Source: JAHCIE01 sp034431435 (GTDB lineage: Bacteria; Chloroflexota; Anaerolineae; Epilineales; JAHCIE01). From it: DNA of 64,000 bases. The translations under genes and the position numbers were made by a program. The notes beneath the pieces are model-generated. The model saw only the letters and a list, made by a program, of their open reading frames with translations. It ran no database searches and was not told where the DNA came from. Shown piece after piece: positions 48,450 through 57,501 of the stretch (positions within the stretch are counted from its first letter, which is position 1; every line of letters starts with the position of its first letter). The DNA lies in contig DAOUDG010000030.1 in the NCBI GenBank assembly GCA_034431435.1, forward strand, positions 142,618-206,617, written 5' to 3'.

Positions 48450-49766
48450 ATGCCCACTGCAGCGCGCCCCCCTGCTCCCTTCTGGCTCATCCTGGCCGCC
48501 TATCTTTTCCTGGCGCTGGGCTACGCCGTCGTCACCCCCCCGTGGCAAAGCCCCGACGAACCCGCCCACTTCAACTACGTGCGTCACATCTGGGAGACTC
48601 GCTCCCTGCCTGTCCTCCAGCCGGGGGATTATCCCGCCGATCTCCTCGAAGAGTTGAAGCGCCTCAAGTGGCCCAGCGACCGCCCCGTTGATGGCATCCG
48701 CTACGAGAGCCACCAGCCGCCCCTGTTCTACCTGCTGGCGTCCCCGGTCTATGGCCTGGCCCAGGCCGTCGGCGCAGGCCTGCGGGGCACGGTCATCGCC
48801 CTGCGCCTGGTGTCGATAACCCTGGGCGGCTTCGTGCTGTATGTCGCCTGGCGCGTGGGCCGCCTGTCGCTGCCCGAGGCGCCGACCGTCGTGCTGGCGG
48901 CGGTGGGCCTCGTCGCCTTCCTGCCCATGCATCTCGCCATCACCGCCGCTGTCAACAATGATACGCTGGCCGAACTGACGCTGTTGCTGCTACTGTGGTT
49001 GTGTCTGGCGCGCGTCGTGGGCTACGTCCCCCAACGCCGTTTCATCGTGCTGGGCGCTCTCCTGGTAGCCGCCGCGCTGCTGACCAAGACCACCATCTAT
49101 GTGGCGGCTGTCGCCCTGCCTGCCGCTGCCGAGGGCATTGCCTGGTGGCGGCGGCATCGCTTCGGTCTCACCCCCACCCTGGCCGTTCTGGCGGGTATCT
49201 ACCTCGGCGCGCTGCTCCTGTCGGGCTGGTGGTTTGGCCGTAACGCCGCCACCTACGGCCCCGGCGACTATTTCGGCTGGCAGCGGCACGATAGCATCGT
49301 CGTCGGCCAGCTGACCACCCGCGACTACCTGACCCAGGTGGGCACGGTGCGCGGCCTACGCGAGGGGATAGCCACAGTCTTCCAGAGCTTCTGGGGTATC
49401 TTTGGCTGGATGGGCGCGCCCTATCCCTACGAAGTCTACTGGGTCCTGTACGGCCTGGCTGCGCTGGCTGTCGTTGGTCTCATCCTCTATGCCATCGGGC
49501 ACTGGGGTTGGCCGCGCCCCCAGTTCTGGCTGCTTGGCCTGATCATTGCCTGCGCCGTGGCGGGCGTCGCCCTGTACAATCTCAAGTTCGTTCAGTTCCA
49601 GGGCCGCTACCTGTTCTCAGCCCTCACGCCGATTGCCCTGTTCTTGGCCCTGGGCCTGCGTGAGGTGTGGGCGCGGCAGCACGAGCGCGTCCTGCTCGCG
49701 CTAGGCACGGGCCTTGTCGCCGCGCTGGCGGCGTTCGGCCTCGTTGTGATTCGCAGGCAGCTTTGA
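48450..49766 (+). CDS. Polytopic membrane protein, DUF2142/GT39-like
   Basis: About 438 residues and ten to twelve TM segments. The N-terminal periplasmic loop carries SPDEPAHFNYVRHI, the acidic motif of GT-C/DUF2142 glycosyltransferases, and PDVGIRYESHQPPLFY-like spacing follows. Such proteins transfer sugars from lipid-linked donors to wall or protein targets. The sugar and target are unknown. Confidence 0.75.
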   Translation: MPTAARPPAPFWLILAAYLFLALGYAVVTPPWQSPDEPAHFNYVRHIWETRSLPVLQPGDYPADLLEELKRLKWPSDRPVDGIRYESHQPPLFYLLASPVYGLAQAVGAGLRGTVIALRLVSITLGGFVLYVAWRVGRLSLPEAPTVVLAAVGLVAFLPMHLAITAAVNNDTLAELTLLLLLWLCLARVVGYVPQRRFIVLGALLVAAALLTKTTIYVAAVALPAAAEGIAWWRRHRFGLTPTLAVLAGIYLGALLLSGWWFGRNAATYGPGDYFGWQRHDSIVVGQLTTRDYLTQVGTVRGLREGIATVFQSFWGIFGWMGAPYPYEVYWVLYGLAALAVVGLILYAIGHWGWPRPQFWLLGLIIACAVAGVALYNLKFVQFQGRYLFSALTPIALFLALGLREVWARQHERVLLALGTGLVAALAAFGLVVIRRQL

Positions 49767-49882
49767 GAGTCCTCAGAAGCCAATCATACGCTGTCAGACG
49801 GAGCCAGGCAGAACCGGGGTGCGGCTGGCTACAACCGCGCACTCCGCTATCGGCTACCTGGCTGCCCACTACTGGAGCCACC

Positions 49883-50206
49883 ATGGGTTTTCTCAGCAAG
49901 CTCTTCGGCGGGTCGTCCGCCGCTAAGGATGACGGTATCTACCTCTACGTGCGCTGCGGCAACTGTGGCCGCACCCTCAAGGTCCGCGTCAACCGTCAGA
50001 GCGACCTCCTGCCCGATTGGGACAGTGGCGGCTACAGCCTGGTCAAGGAAATGATGGATGACAAGTGCTTCCGCCTCATGCGGGCCGAGCTGGCCTTCGA
50101 TGACCGGTACAACATCACGTCCCAGAGCATCGAGGGTGGCGCGTTCATCACCCGTGAGGAGTATGAGGCGTCGCGGCAGCCACCGCCGCCCACCGTCTCC
50201 GAGTAG
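49883..50206 (+). CDS. Small cysteine-motif protein, unknown
   Basis: About 107 residues, ATG at 49883 with GGAG upstream. Contains one CGNC pair (VRCGNCGRTLKV) and a later Cys (DDKCFRLM), so possibly a metal or redox site. The C-terminus is acidic and then Pro-rich. It lies 15 nt before the acylase gene and is probably cotranscribed. Confidence 0.6.
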   Translation: MGFLSKLFGGSSAAKDDGIYLYVRCGNCGRTLKVRVNRQSDLLPDWDSGGYSLVKEMMDDKCFRLMRAELAFDDRYNITSQSIEGGAFITREEYEASRQPPPPTVSE

Positions 50207-50221
50207 CGAAGGAGCGTCACG

Positions 50222-52624
50222 ATGCGCCGCAATACCCGCCGCCTCATCCTGGCTCTGCTGGGCGTCGTGGCCGTCCTGGCCCTGGTCGCCGCCGTGGGGG
50301 TCTGGTACGCCGGCATCCGCCCGCTGCCGCCCACCACAGGGGCGCTCAGCGTGCCCGGCCTCCAGGCTCCGGTCACTGTGTACCGCGATAGTTGGGGTAT
50401 CCCCCACATCTTCGCCCGAGACGCCACCGACCTGTTCATGGCCCAGGGCTACATCCAGGCGGGCGACCGCTTGTGGCAGATGGAGTTCCAGCGGCGCACG
50501 GGCCACGGGCGACTGAGCGAGATTCTTGGCGCTGCTACCCTGAGCACCGATCGCTTTCTCCGCACCCTGGGCATCACCCAGGCAGCCCAGGCCGACCTGG
50601 ACATGATGGACCCGGCGACGCGCGCGTACATCGATGCCTACTCGCGCGGCGTCAACGCCTACATCGACAGCCACCGCAGCAATCTGCCCATCGAGTTTAC
50701 CTTGCTCGGCGTCACGCCGGAGCCGTGGACGCCAGTCGACTCCCTGGTGTGGGGCAAGATGATCGCCTGGGACCTGGGCGGCAACTGGGAGACTGAGCTG
50801 CTGCGCGCCCGCATCGTCGCCCTGCTGGGGGCCGAGGCGGCGCAGCAGCTGCTGCCCACCTATCCCGCCACAGGTCCCCTCATCATCCCCGCCGAGACCA
50901 ACGCCTACCGTGACCTGGGCGCGCCCGATGTCGCGGCGGCGTCGGCCGCTATCAACCGCTGGCTGTCGCCCGTCAAGGCGGGCATCGGTAGCAACAACTG
51001 GGTGGTCGGCGGCGAGAAGACGGCCAGCGGCAAACCCCTGCTGGCGAACGACCCCCACCTGGGCATCCGCCTGCCGTCCGTGTGGTGGGAGGTTGGGCTG
51101 CACGGGGGTGGCTATAACGTCGTCGGCGCGGGGCTGGTCGGCGTGCCGGGTGTCATCATCGGTCACAACGACCGCATCGCCTGGGGTGTAACCAACGCCG
51201 TCGCCGACGTCCAGGACCTGTACCTGGAGCACATGCGCGGCCTGGCGACCGACGCGCCGGAGGCCGAGTACCAGGGTCAATGGTATCCGGCGACGGTGCG
51301 CTACGAAACCATCAAGGTCAAGGGTAAGCCCGACGAGATTACCCGTGTCGTGACGACGCGCCACGGACCACTGCTCAACTATGTTGTCTCCGGTCTGGAA
51401 CAGCCGATGGCTTTCAAGTGGACGGCGATCAGCGCGCCAAATGAACTGTTCCGCGCCTTCGTCCAGCTGAATCGCGCCCAGAACTTCCAGGACTTCCGCG
51501 ACGCCCTGCGCTATTTTGCCGTGCCTGCCCAGAACTTCGTCTACGCCGACGTCGATGGCAACATCGGCTATCAGATGCCTGGGCGCATCCCCCGACGCGC
51601 CCAGGGTCAGGGCCTGGTTCCCGTCCCCGGCTGGACGGGCGAGGGCGAGTGGATCGATAGCATCCCCTTCGACGAATTGCCGACCATGTACAACCCGCCG
51701 GCCCACTTCATCGCCACGGCCAACAACAAGGTCATCGCCGACGACTACCCCTACTTCATCAGCGCCGAGTGGGCGGCCCCCTACCGCGCTCGCCGCATCA
51801 CCGACATACTCAGCCAGGGCAGTGGCCTCACGGTCGCCGATATGCAGGCCCTCCAGGCTGACACGCAGCAGCTATTCAGTCAGAAGCTGCAAGGCTACGT
51901 CTCCCAGGTCCAGCCGCAGGGCTGGCTGCAAGAGGAGGCGCTCAAGGCTGTTCGCGCGTGGGGGGGTCGCAACGACACCGACAGCGCGGGCGCAGCTATC
52001 CTGGAGGTCGCCTACAAGGAGTTGCTGCCGCGTCTGCTGGCTGACGAGTTGCCCAAGAGCGTCTACGAGGACTATCTACGCGAGAGCAGCATGCATCACA
52101 TGCTGGTCGACGCCCTGCTCGACGATGCCAACAACCCCTGGTGGGACGACAAACAGACGCCGCAGCGCGAGACCCGCGATGAGATGCTGACCCAGGCCTT
52201 CGCGGCCGCCGTCGATTGGCTGGGCCGCCAGTACGGCGATGTGCCCGCCGAGTGGAAGTGGGGTCGCCTACACACCGCGACTTTCCAGCATACGCCCCTC
52301 GGGCAGAGCGGCATTGTTCCCCTGGAGAGGCTGCTCAATCGTGGGCCGATTCCTGCCCGTGGCGGGCTGAGCGTCAACGCGGCGGGCTTCAGCTACCAGA
52401 AACCCTATCCCGTCAGTTCCCTGGCCTCCTATCGCCAGGTCATTGACCTGGCTCATCTGGCCGCCTCCCAGGCGATGCATACCACGGGCCAATCCGGCCA
52501 GCCGTTTAGCCGCTACTACGACAACATGATTCAACCCTGGCAGCGCGTCGAGTATCACCCGATGCCCTTCGACGAGGCCAGTCTTCAAGCCACCCACGCC
52601 GACCGGCTCACGCTCACGCCATGA
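50222..52624 (+). CDS. Penicillin-acylase family (S45) Ntn-hydrolase
   Basis: About 800 residues. An N-terminal TM/signal anchor (about 8-28) exports the precursor. The alpha-chain region (VTVYRDSWGIPHIFARD, MEFQRRTGHGRLSE) precedes the autocleavage site G256-S257 (IGSNNWVV), where Ser becomes the N-terminal nucleophile. Further on are GVPGVIIGHNDRIAWGVTN, TRHGPL and QNFVYADVDGNIGYQ. It hydrolyses amide bonds, often N-acyl homoserine lactones or penicillins; the physiological target is unknown. Its stop overlaps the next gene by 4 nt. Confidence 0.93.
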   Translation: MRRNTRRLILALLGVVAVLALVAAVGVWYAGIRPLPPTTGALSVPGLQAPVTVYRDSWGIPHIFARDATDLFMAQGYIQAGDRLWQMEFQRRTGHGRLSEILGAATLSTDRFLRTLGITQAAQADLDMMDPATRAYIDAYSRGVNAYIDSHRSNLPIEFTLLGVTPEPWTPVDSLVWGKMIAWDLGGNWETELLRARIVALLGAEAAQQLLPTYPATGPLIIPAETNAYRDLGAPDVAAASAAINRWLSPVKAGIGSNNWVVGGEKTASGKPLLANDPHLGIRLPSVWWEVGLHGGGYNVVGAGLVGVPGVIIGHNDRIAWGVTNAVADVQDLYLEHMRGLATDAPEAEYQGQWYPATVRYETIKVKGKPDEITRVVTTRHGPLLNYVVSGLEQPMAFKWTAISAPNELFRAFVQLNRAQNFQDFRDALRYFAVPAQNFVYADVDGNIGYQMPGRIPRRAQGQGLVPVPGWTGEGEWIDSIPFDELPTMYNPPAHFIATANNKVIADDYPYFISAEWAAPYRARRITDILSQGSGLTVADMQALQADTQQLFSQKLQGYVSQVQPQGWLQEEALKAVRAWGGRNDTDSAGAAILEVAYKELLPRLLADELPKSVYEDYLRESSMHHMLVDALLDDANNPWWDDKQTPQRETRDEMLTQAFAAAVDWLGRQYGDVPAEWKWGRLHTATFQHTPLGQSGIVPLERLLNRGPIPARGGLSVNAAGFSYQKPYPVSSLASYRQVIDLAHLAASQAMHTTGQSGQPFSRYYDNMIQPWQRVEYHPMPFDEASLQATHADRLTLTP

Positions 52625-53463
52625 CACCCTCCTCTGTCCCTGGCCTCGCCGCCGATGGCCGCCCCGGTCCGCTCGAGGCTATGCGCGGTACGCTGCTCGG
52701 CGCGGGCTGGTTCCTGACGGTGTTCATCCTCGCTCGCTGGGCCGCGCCCGGTCTGCCCGTCTCTCCGGCGGTGGGCCTCATGGCGACCACGGTTCTCCTC
52801 GTCGTCGCCATCCTCCCCATCGAGTATTTCGGCGGCGCGCTCAACCTCCCCACCCTCCGTGGCTGGCTCATCCTCGGCGTGGTGGGCGTGGCCGCTCTGG
52901 GCTCCAGTGTCTTCCTGACCAACGCCCAGTCGCCGGGCGCGGCGAGCCTAGCGCTGCTGCTCGGTGCGGTCATCGTCGGCGTCCTCATCGGTCGCTTTGC
53001 CCTCATCGACCGCGATTTAGTTCTGCTCATCGCCGTCCTCTACATCATCATCGATGCTTACTCGGTCTTCTTCGGTCCCACCCAGGTTCTGCTACAGCGT
53101 GGGGGGGCGCTGGTGAGCACCCTCACCATTCGCTTCCCCATCCTCGGCGCCGAGCGTATCGCACCTCTGGTGGGGGCGACCGACTTCCTGGTCTGGGCAG
53201 CCTGCGCCCAGGCCGCTTACCGCTTCCAGTTCCCTTACCGTCGTGCCCACGCGGCTCTGGCCTTCGGCTTACTGGGCAGCGCGGTCGTCGGCATCGCGGC
53301 CGGGAGGGCTGTGCCGGCCCTGCCCCTGATGATGGCCGCTTACCTCTTCGTCAACGCGCGGCAGTTCAACTGGCGCAAACCTTCCCTATGGGCTTTAGGA
53401 GCCGTCCTGCTCGCCATCGTCCTTGGCGTCGGCTTTGTGGCCCGCCGTGCCCTGGCGCCATGA
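52621..53463 (+). CDS. Presenilin-like (A22-like) membrane protein, putative intramembrane protease
   Basis: About 280 residues with eight or nine TM segments. Candidate catalytic aspartates are D145 in LYIIIDAYSVFFG and D188 in VGATDF, at the positions of the YD and GxGD motifs of presenilin/SPP. PALP occurs at 232-235 in VPALPLMMAA, matching the conserved PAL motif. The GxGD third residue is Thr instead of Gly. The spacing is like archaeal presenilin homologues (COG3389). The ATG overlaps the acylase stop. Activity is unproven; confirmation needs a profile search. Confidence 0.6.
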   Translation: MTPSSVPGLAADGRPGPLEAMRGTLLGAGWFLTVFILARWAAPGLPVSPAVGLMATTVLLVVAILPIEYFGGALNLPTLRGWLILGVVGVAALGSSVFLTNAQSPGAASLALLLGAVIVGVLIGRFALIDRDLVLLIAVLYIIIDAYSVFFGPTQVLLQRGGALVSTLTIRFPILGAERIAPLVGATDFLVWAACAQAAYRFQFPYRRAHAALAFGLLGSAVVGIAAGRAVPALPLMMAAYLFVNARQFNWRKPSLWALGAVLLAIVLGVGFVARRALAP

Positions 53464-53684
53464 CGACCACGGACCACGGGCCACCGACCGCCGGGATCAG
53501 CTGGTCAGTGGCGTGCCCTCGATCGTCGGTCGCCCACGTCGAGACCTGTCAGGTGCGTTTGCCTGTGCGCCTGCAATGAAGCCAGCGCGCAAAACGTATG
53601 TGTAGAGGAAGCGCGGCGGCCGCAACGGGTCGGTCTGCCGTCTAGCCTGCCCTACCGTCGGCATTTCGACCTGGAAACTGGCGC

Positions 53685-54791
53685 ATGCCCCACCTCCGTC
53701 TTGTCTCCCTGGCCCTCCTGCTCGCCACACTGCTTTTCCTGCCAGGCTCCCGCGCCACCGCCGAGCCGGGGTCGCCCCATGCCGAGCAGGTTCAGTACAA
53801 CCGCCTTTACTTTCTTCCCACCATCATGCACGTGGCGCCCGGCTATCCGAGCGCCCCTGCCCTGAGCGCCAGCGCCCCGTCAGGCGGCCAGTTCACGCTG
53901 TCCTGGTCGAGCGTGGGAGGCGCGGACGGCTACCACCTGTGGATGAGCGGCTACCCCGACATGGCGGGGGCATGGGTCATCTACCGGGGCACCCTTCGGC
54001 AGCACAGCCTGACCCTGCCGGTCGGCCTATACTACTTCCGCGTCCAGGCCAGCAACGCCAATGGCGCCAGCGCCAGCAACATGGTGACAGTCAACGTGAC
54101 GCCGCCGCCGACCCCCACGCCGCCGCCCGTCAACGTGTGCGCCGAGATCCCCGGTTCGAGCTTCGGCTCCCTCACCATCAACGGCTCGCCCAGCGATCGC
54201 CCCGCCGAGGCCCACGCTGACCTCAACCTGGCCTTGCGTGGCTACGCGCCGACGAGCGAGATGCGCGTTCTGGTGGACTATAGCGGCCACACCGACACCA
54301 ACGCGCCGCAACTCGGCTATCTCTTCGCCAACCCACGCGGCGCTGACATCGCCTCGGTACATCGCGTTTACGACTGGAACTGGGGTAGCAACTCTCGCGG
54401 GGGGCTGATTACGAACTGGCCGGTCACGCTCATGCGGCTGGCGGCGACGCCTGGCGAGGTGCTGCGCGTTCCCGATTCGGGTTACAACATCGGTAGCGAC
54501 TATGAGGTTCTGGTTCTGTATGCCAGTGAGAGCCGCATCACCCTCAAGTACACCCGCGAGGACAACGTTGTTCAGGGCTACACGGTGCACATTGAGAACG
54601 TGTGCGTCGAGCCGCGTCTCCTGGCGCTATATCGCAGCCTGAACGCCTCGGGCCGCCGCACTCTGCCTGCCCTCCACGGTGGGGAGGCGCTCGGCCGCGC
54701 CACAGGCTACGAGGTCGGGGTCGCCGTCCGCGACACCGGCTCCTTCATGGACCCGCGCTCGCGCAAGGACTGGTGGCGGCGGTTCCCCTAG
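53685..54791 (+). CDS. Secreted Fn3-like domain protein, unknown
   Basis: About 368 residues. Signal peptide MPHLRLVSLALLLATLLFLPG; a Fn3-like segment (about 55-138: FTLSWSSVGGADGYHLWMSG, GLYYFRVQASNANGASASNMV); a Pro/Thr linker; then a C-terminal domain with DYSGHTDT, YDWNWGSNSRGG and no known match. A strong hairpin follows. It may bind a surface polymer. Confidence 0.65.
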   Translation: MPHLRLVSLALLLATLLFLPGSRATAEPGSPHAEQVQYNRLYFLPTIMHVAPGYPSAPALSASAPSGGQFTLSWSSVGGADGYHLWMSGYPDMAGAWVIYRGTLRQHSLTLPVGLYYFRVQASNANGASASNMVTVNVTPPPTPTPPPVNVCAEIPGSSFGSLTINGSPSDRPAEAHADLNLALRGYAPTSEMRVLVDYSGHTDTNAPQLGYLFANPRGADIASVHRVYDWNWGSNSRGGLITNWPVTLMRLAATPGEVLRVPDSGYNIGSDYEVLVLYASESRITLKYTREDNVVQGYTVHIENVCVEPRLLALYRSLNASGRRTLPALHGGEALGRATGYEVGVAVRDTGSFMDPRSRKDWWRRFP

Positions 54792-54807
54792 CGTGACGGG
54801 GACAACC

Positions 54808-54857
54808 GGCAAGAAGAAGGACCAACAGGCGAGCGCCCATTGGTCCTTCTTCTTGCC
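54808..54857. terminator. 18-bp bidirectional terminator-like hairpin
   Basis: Perfect 18-bp stem (GGCAAGAAGAAGGACCAA 54808-54825 with 54840-54857) whose loop contains a further GGCG/CGCC pairing. It lies between convergent genes. No T-run on the plus side. Confidence 0.75.
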
Positions 54858-54872
54858 TCGGGGGTCGGTGGC

Positions 54873-55385
54873 CTACAGCGGATCGGCGGCGACACCGACG
54901 ATGGGGTATCGGAAATCGCGGCCACTGAAGCCCTGCAAGGCGGCGTACAGGCTGTACAGGAACATGCCGATGATGGCGACACCCGCCACGCACGCCAGCG
55001 GGAAGAACAGCAGGCCGATGATGGTCCACCACAGGTGCGCGCCCAGCCACATGCTCACGCCACCCACCAACATGGCGGCGACGACGCCAAGCTGCCAGAA
55101 CGTGGCCTGCAGGGCCTGGCCCGCGACCCATTGGCCGTCGTTGCGGTTGCGGTATACGAGCCAGATGCCGCCGGCGACGGCGAGGCCGAGGAAGCCGGTC
55201 ACCAGGTTCAGCCAGATGCTGGCGTGCGCCAGGCCGGCCATGAGGCGGTCATCCCCGTCGATTACCTGGGTTGACAGCCATGTCGGCGCGGGCGCAGGCG
55301 CAGGGCCGCCGGCGGGGGGCAAGGGGGTTTGCGTGACAACGGGCCACGCGGGAGCCTCTACGTTGTAATTCTCTTGACGATCCAT
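54873..55385 (-). CDS. DUF4870-like small membrane protein
   Basis: About 170 residues. A Pro/Ala-rich cytoplasmic N-terminus (about 1-45) precedes four TM segments (LMAGLAHASIWLNLVTGF, LGLAVAGGIWLVYR, a central pair and GVAIIGMFLYSLYAALQG). The layout and ends resemble DUF4870/YGL010W-like proteins. The start at 55385 is preferred. Function unknown. Confidence 0.75.
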   Translation of the reverse strand: MDRQENYNVEAPAWPVVTQTPLPPAGGPAPAPAPTWLSTQVIDGDDRLMAGLAHASIWLNLVTGFLGLAVAGGIWLVYRNRNDGQWVAGQALQATFWQLGVVAAMLVGGVSMWLGAHLWWTIIGLLFFPLACVAGVAIIGMFLYSLYAALQGFSGRDFRYPIVGVAADPL

Positions 55386-55493
55386 GGTCTCTAGTGTCCT
55401 TTCAGGTCGATGCGGCCTGGCCGCTGTCATTCAATGTGCTATACGCGCGGTTGGCGTCAGAGTTGCATGGGCAATGAAGCCGACGGCCGTTAT

Positions 55494-55522
55494 TTGCCCG
55501 CGTGTACAGCCACACGTATAAT
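55494..55522 (+). promoter_or_regulatory. Promoter of the amidase-like gene
   Basis: TTGCCC (55494-55499), 17-nt spacer, perfect TATAAT (55517-55522). Confidence 0.65.
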
Positions 55523-55560
55523 GACGTGGTTGCAGCTTGAACGAGTGGAGGATGGTCGGC

Positions 55561-56664
55561 ATGCTCGAGACGACAGCGGCCCCGTCTGAGGGGCGCGCTT
55601 TTCCGGAAACCGGGTGCAACGTGGAGGGGGTCTTTCTCGACTTCTTCAATCGCTATGGTGTCGAGATCTGCGGCTTGCCCATCACGGAACGCCTGGTGGA
55701 GAACGGCTTGCCGATCCAATACTTCCAACGCCTGGCTCTGGAGGAGGTGGCGCCGGGCCAGGTGCGGGTGAAGCCGCTGGGGATAGAGGTGCTGGCGCGG
55801 CGCGGCGGGTATGCGCCCGGCGCCACCGGCACGGTTGATGCTACCCTGGCAGCGCCCCCGTTCGACCTGGCGGTGGTGGTGTCTCGTCTGCCGCGTCACG
55901 CTATGCTCCGCTATGACAGCCGCCCTCTTGAGGAAATCACGCATCTCGTCATCCACCACACCGGCGTGGCGGCCGAGGTTGGCCCCGAGGTGATCGCAGG
56001 CTACCATGTCGCCGACCTGAACTGGCCGGGCATCGGCTATCACTTCGTCGTCTACCCAGACGGGCGAATCGTGCAAACCAACGCGCTGACCACCGTTGCC
56101 TACCATGCTCGCCAATTCAACGCCACGAGCGTCGGCATTGCCTTGCTCGGCGACTTCGAGAGCGACCCTCCGCCGCACGACCAACTCGATGCGACGGCTG
56201 CGCTGTGCGCATGGCTGCGGCGCGAGTTGCGCCTGCCCGTGGCTGCCATCCAGGGACACCGCGAACTGGTCAACGTCACCTGCCCAGGTAGCCAGTGGCT
56301 GTTGGGGGCAGCCTGGAAGTACGATCTCATCTACCGCGTGCAGCGCCAGTTGGGTGAAGCGCCGCTGTCCGTTCGCGTATCGCCGCCAGAGATGTCGAAG
56401 GATGGCGTCGGCGACCTGGACGGCGCGTCCCTGGCAGCGAATACGGTTGCGACGCCCTACGTCGCAACCGACGCCAGCGACGTCACGACCGAGGACGTGT
56501 CGCTGGCGGAGCCGCCTGCCCCACAGTGGCCGTTTGACGCGGCCGATGTCGGAACTGATGAGGGTGCAGCCCCGGAAGATGCCGAGCGCCCCGCCCCGCC
56601 GACCGCGGCCGCGCCTGTCGATGCGCCGCCGTATCCCTCCGCCGCCGACAGCTCAGCCTTGTAG
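55561..56664 (+). CDS. N-acetylmuramoyl-L-alanine amidase/PGRP-family protein
   Basis: About 367 residues from ATG 55561, GGAGG 9 nt upstream. The Amidase_2 domain (about 125-265) has zinc ligands in VIHHTGV (first His), TTVAYHARQ and GHRELVNVTCPG (His, Cys), with YHFVVYPDGRI and ALLGDF. It cleaves the glycan-peptide bond of peptidoglycan. The N-terminal 100 residues (FLDFFNRYGVEICGLPI) and acidic C-terminal tail have unclear roles. No signal peptide is visible, which is odd for a wall enzyme. Confidence 0.85.
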   Translation: MLETTAAPSEGRAFPETGCNVEGVFLDFFNRYGVEICGLPITERLVENGLPIQYFQRLALEEVAPGQVRVKPLGIEVLARRGGYAPGATGTVDATLAAPPFDLAVVVSRLPRHAMLRYDSRPLEEITHLVIHHTGVAAEVGPEVIAGYHVADLNWPGIGYHFVVYPDGRIVQTNALTTVAYHARQFNATSVGIALLGDFESDPPPHDQLDATAALCAWLRRELRLPVAAIQGHRELVNVTCPGSQWLLGAAWKYDLIYRVQRQLGEAPLSVRVSPPEMSKDGVGDLDGASLAANTVATPYVATDASDVTTEDVSLAEPPAPQWPFDAADVGTDEGAAPEDAERPAPPTAAAPVDAPPYPSAADSSAL

Positions 56665-56685
56665 CGGCCGCCCTCTCTGCCGCTC

Positions 56686-57402
56686 GTGACCGAGACCTAC
56701 CGCGTCCAACTCCCCGCCTTCGACGGTCCCCTGGACTTGCTGCTTAGTCTGATCGAGGAGCGTGAGCTAGATATCACCGTTATCGCGCTGGCGACGGTGA
56801 CCGACCAGTTCCTGGCCTACGTGCGCGCCCTTGATGCGCCGAATCCGCGCCTGCTGGCCGACTTTCTCAGCCTGGCGGCCAAACTCCTGCTCATCAAGTC
56901 GCGCAGCCTGCTGCCGCCGCCACCGCCCTCCGATGAGGACGATGAGGCGGAGGAGGATGTAGGCGAGGCGCTGGCTCGCCAGTTGCGCGAGTACCAGCGT
57001 TTCAAGCAGGCGGCGGCCGGGTTGCAGGCGCGCGAGGCGGCCAACTTGCAGGTGTTCGCCCGCGAGGCGCCGCCGCCTGCCCGGCCGCCTACGCTGGGGC
57101 TGGACGGGGTAACCCTCGACGATCTGATGGGGGCGTTGCGGCGGGCGCTGGCGCGACTGCCCGCCGAGCCATCGACCGAGATGCCGGTGCAGCCGCATAG
57201 CGTGACGGTCGAAAGCAAGATGGCGGATCTCCGGGAGCGCATCCGCTGGGGGCGGCTGGACTTCAACGCCTGGCTGGCCGAGGCGTCAACGCGCTACGAG
57301 GTGGTCGCGGGCTTCCTGGCCCTGCTAGAGCTGGTCAAGGAGCGGGCCGTGATCGCCCGCCAGGATGCGGTATTTGCGACGATCTGGCTCGAGGCGGCGT
57401 GA
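56686..57402 (+). CDS. scpA: Segregation and condensation protein A
   Basis: About 238 residues, GTG start. FDGPLDLLLSLIEERELDI is the ScpA N-terminal hallmark, with PRLLADFLSLAAKLLLIKSRSLLP next and a winged-helix C-terminus (VAGFLALLELVKERAV). It is the kleisin of the SMC-ScpAB condensin. scpB is not adjacent. Confidence 0.95.
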   Translation: MTETYRVQLPAFDGPLDLLLSLIEERELDITVIALATVTDQFLAYVRALDAPNPRLLADFLSLAAKLLLIKSRSLLPPPPPSDEDDEAEEDVGEALARQLREYQRFKQAAAGLQAREAANLQVFAREAPPPARPPTLGLDGVTLDDLMGALRRALARLPAEPSTEMPVQPHSVTVESKMADLRERIRWGRLDFNAWLAEASTRYEVVAGFLALLELVKERAVIARQDAVFATIWLEAA

Positions 57403-57442
57403 AGCGGGGAACGTAGGGCGGAGCGCGACCGGCAACGAGCAC

Positions 57443-57491
57443 CGAGGGACCAGGGGCCAGTGGGGAATACCTGTTGGTCCCTGGTCCCTCG
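57443..57491. terminator. 17-bp hairpin between convergent scpA and the EEP gene
   Basis: CGAGGGACCAGGGGCCA (57443-57459) pairs with 57475-57491 with a single mismatch; 15-nt loop. No T-run. Confidence 0.65.
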
Positions 57492-57501
57492 TCCGTGATC
57501 A

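Noticed and set aside
49847..51706. 619-codon minus-strand frame
   Set aside because: Antisense shadow of the penicillin-acylase gene.
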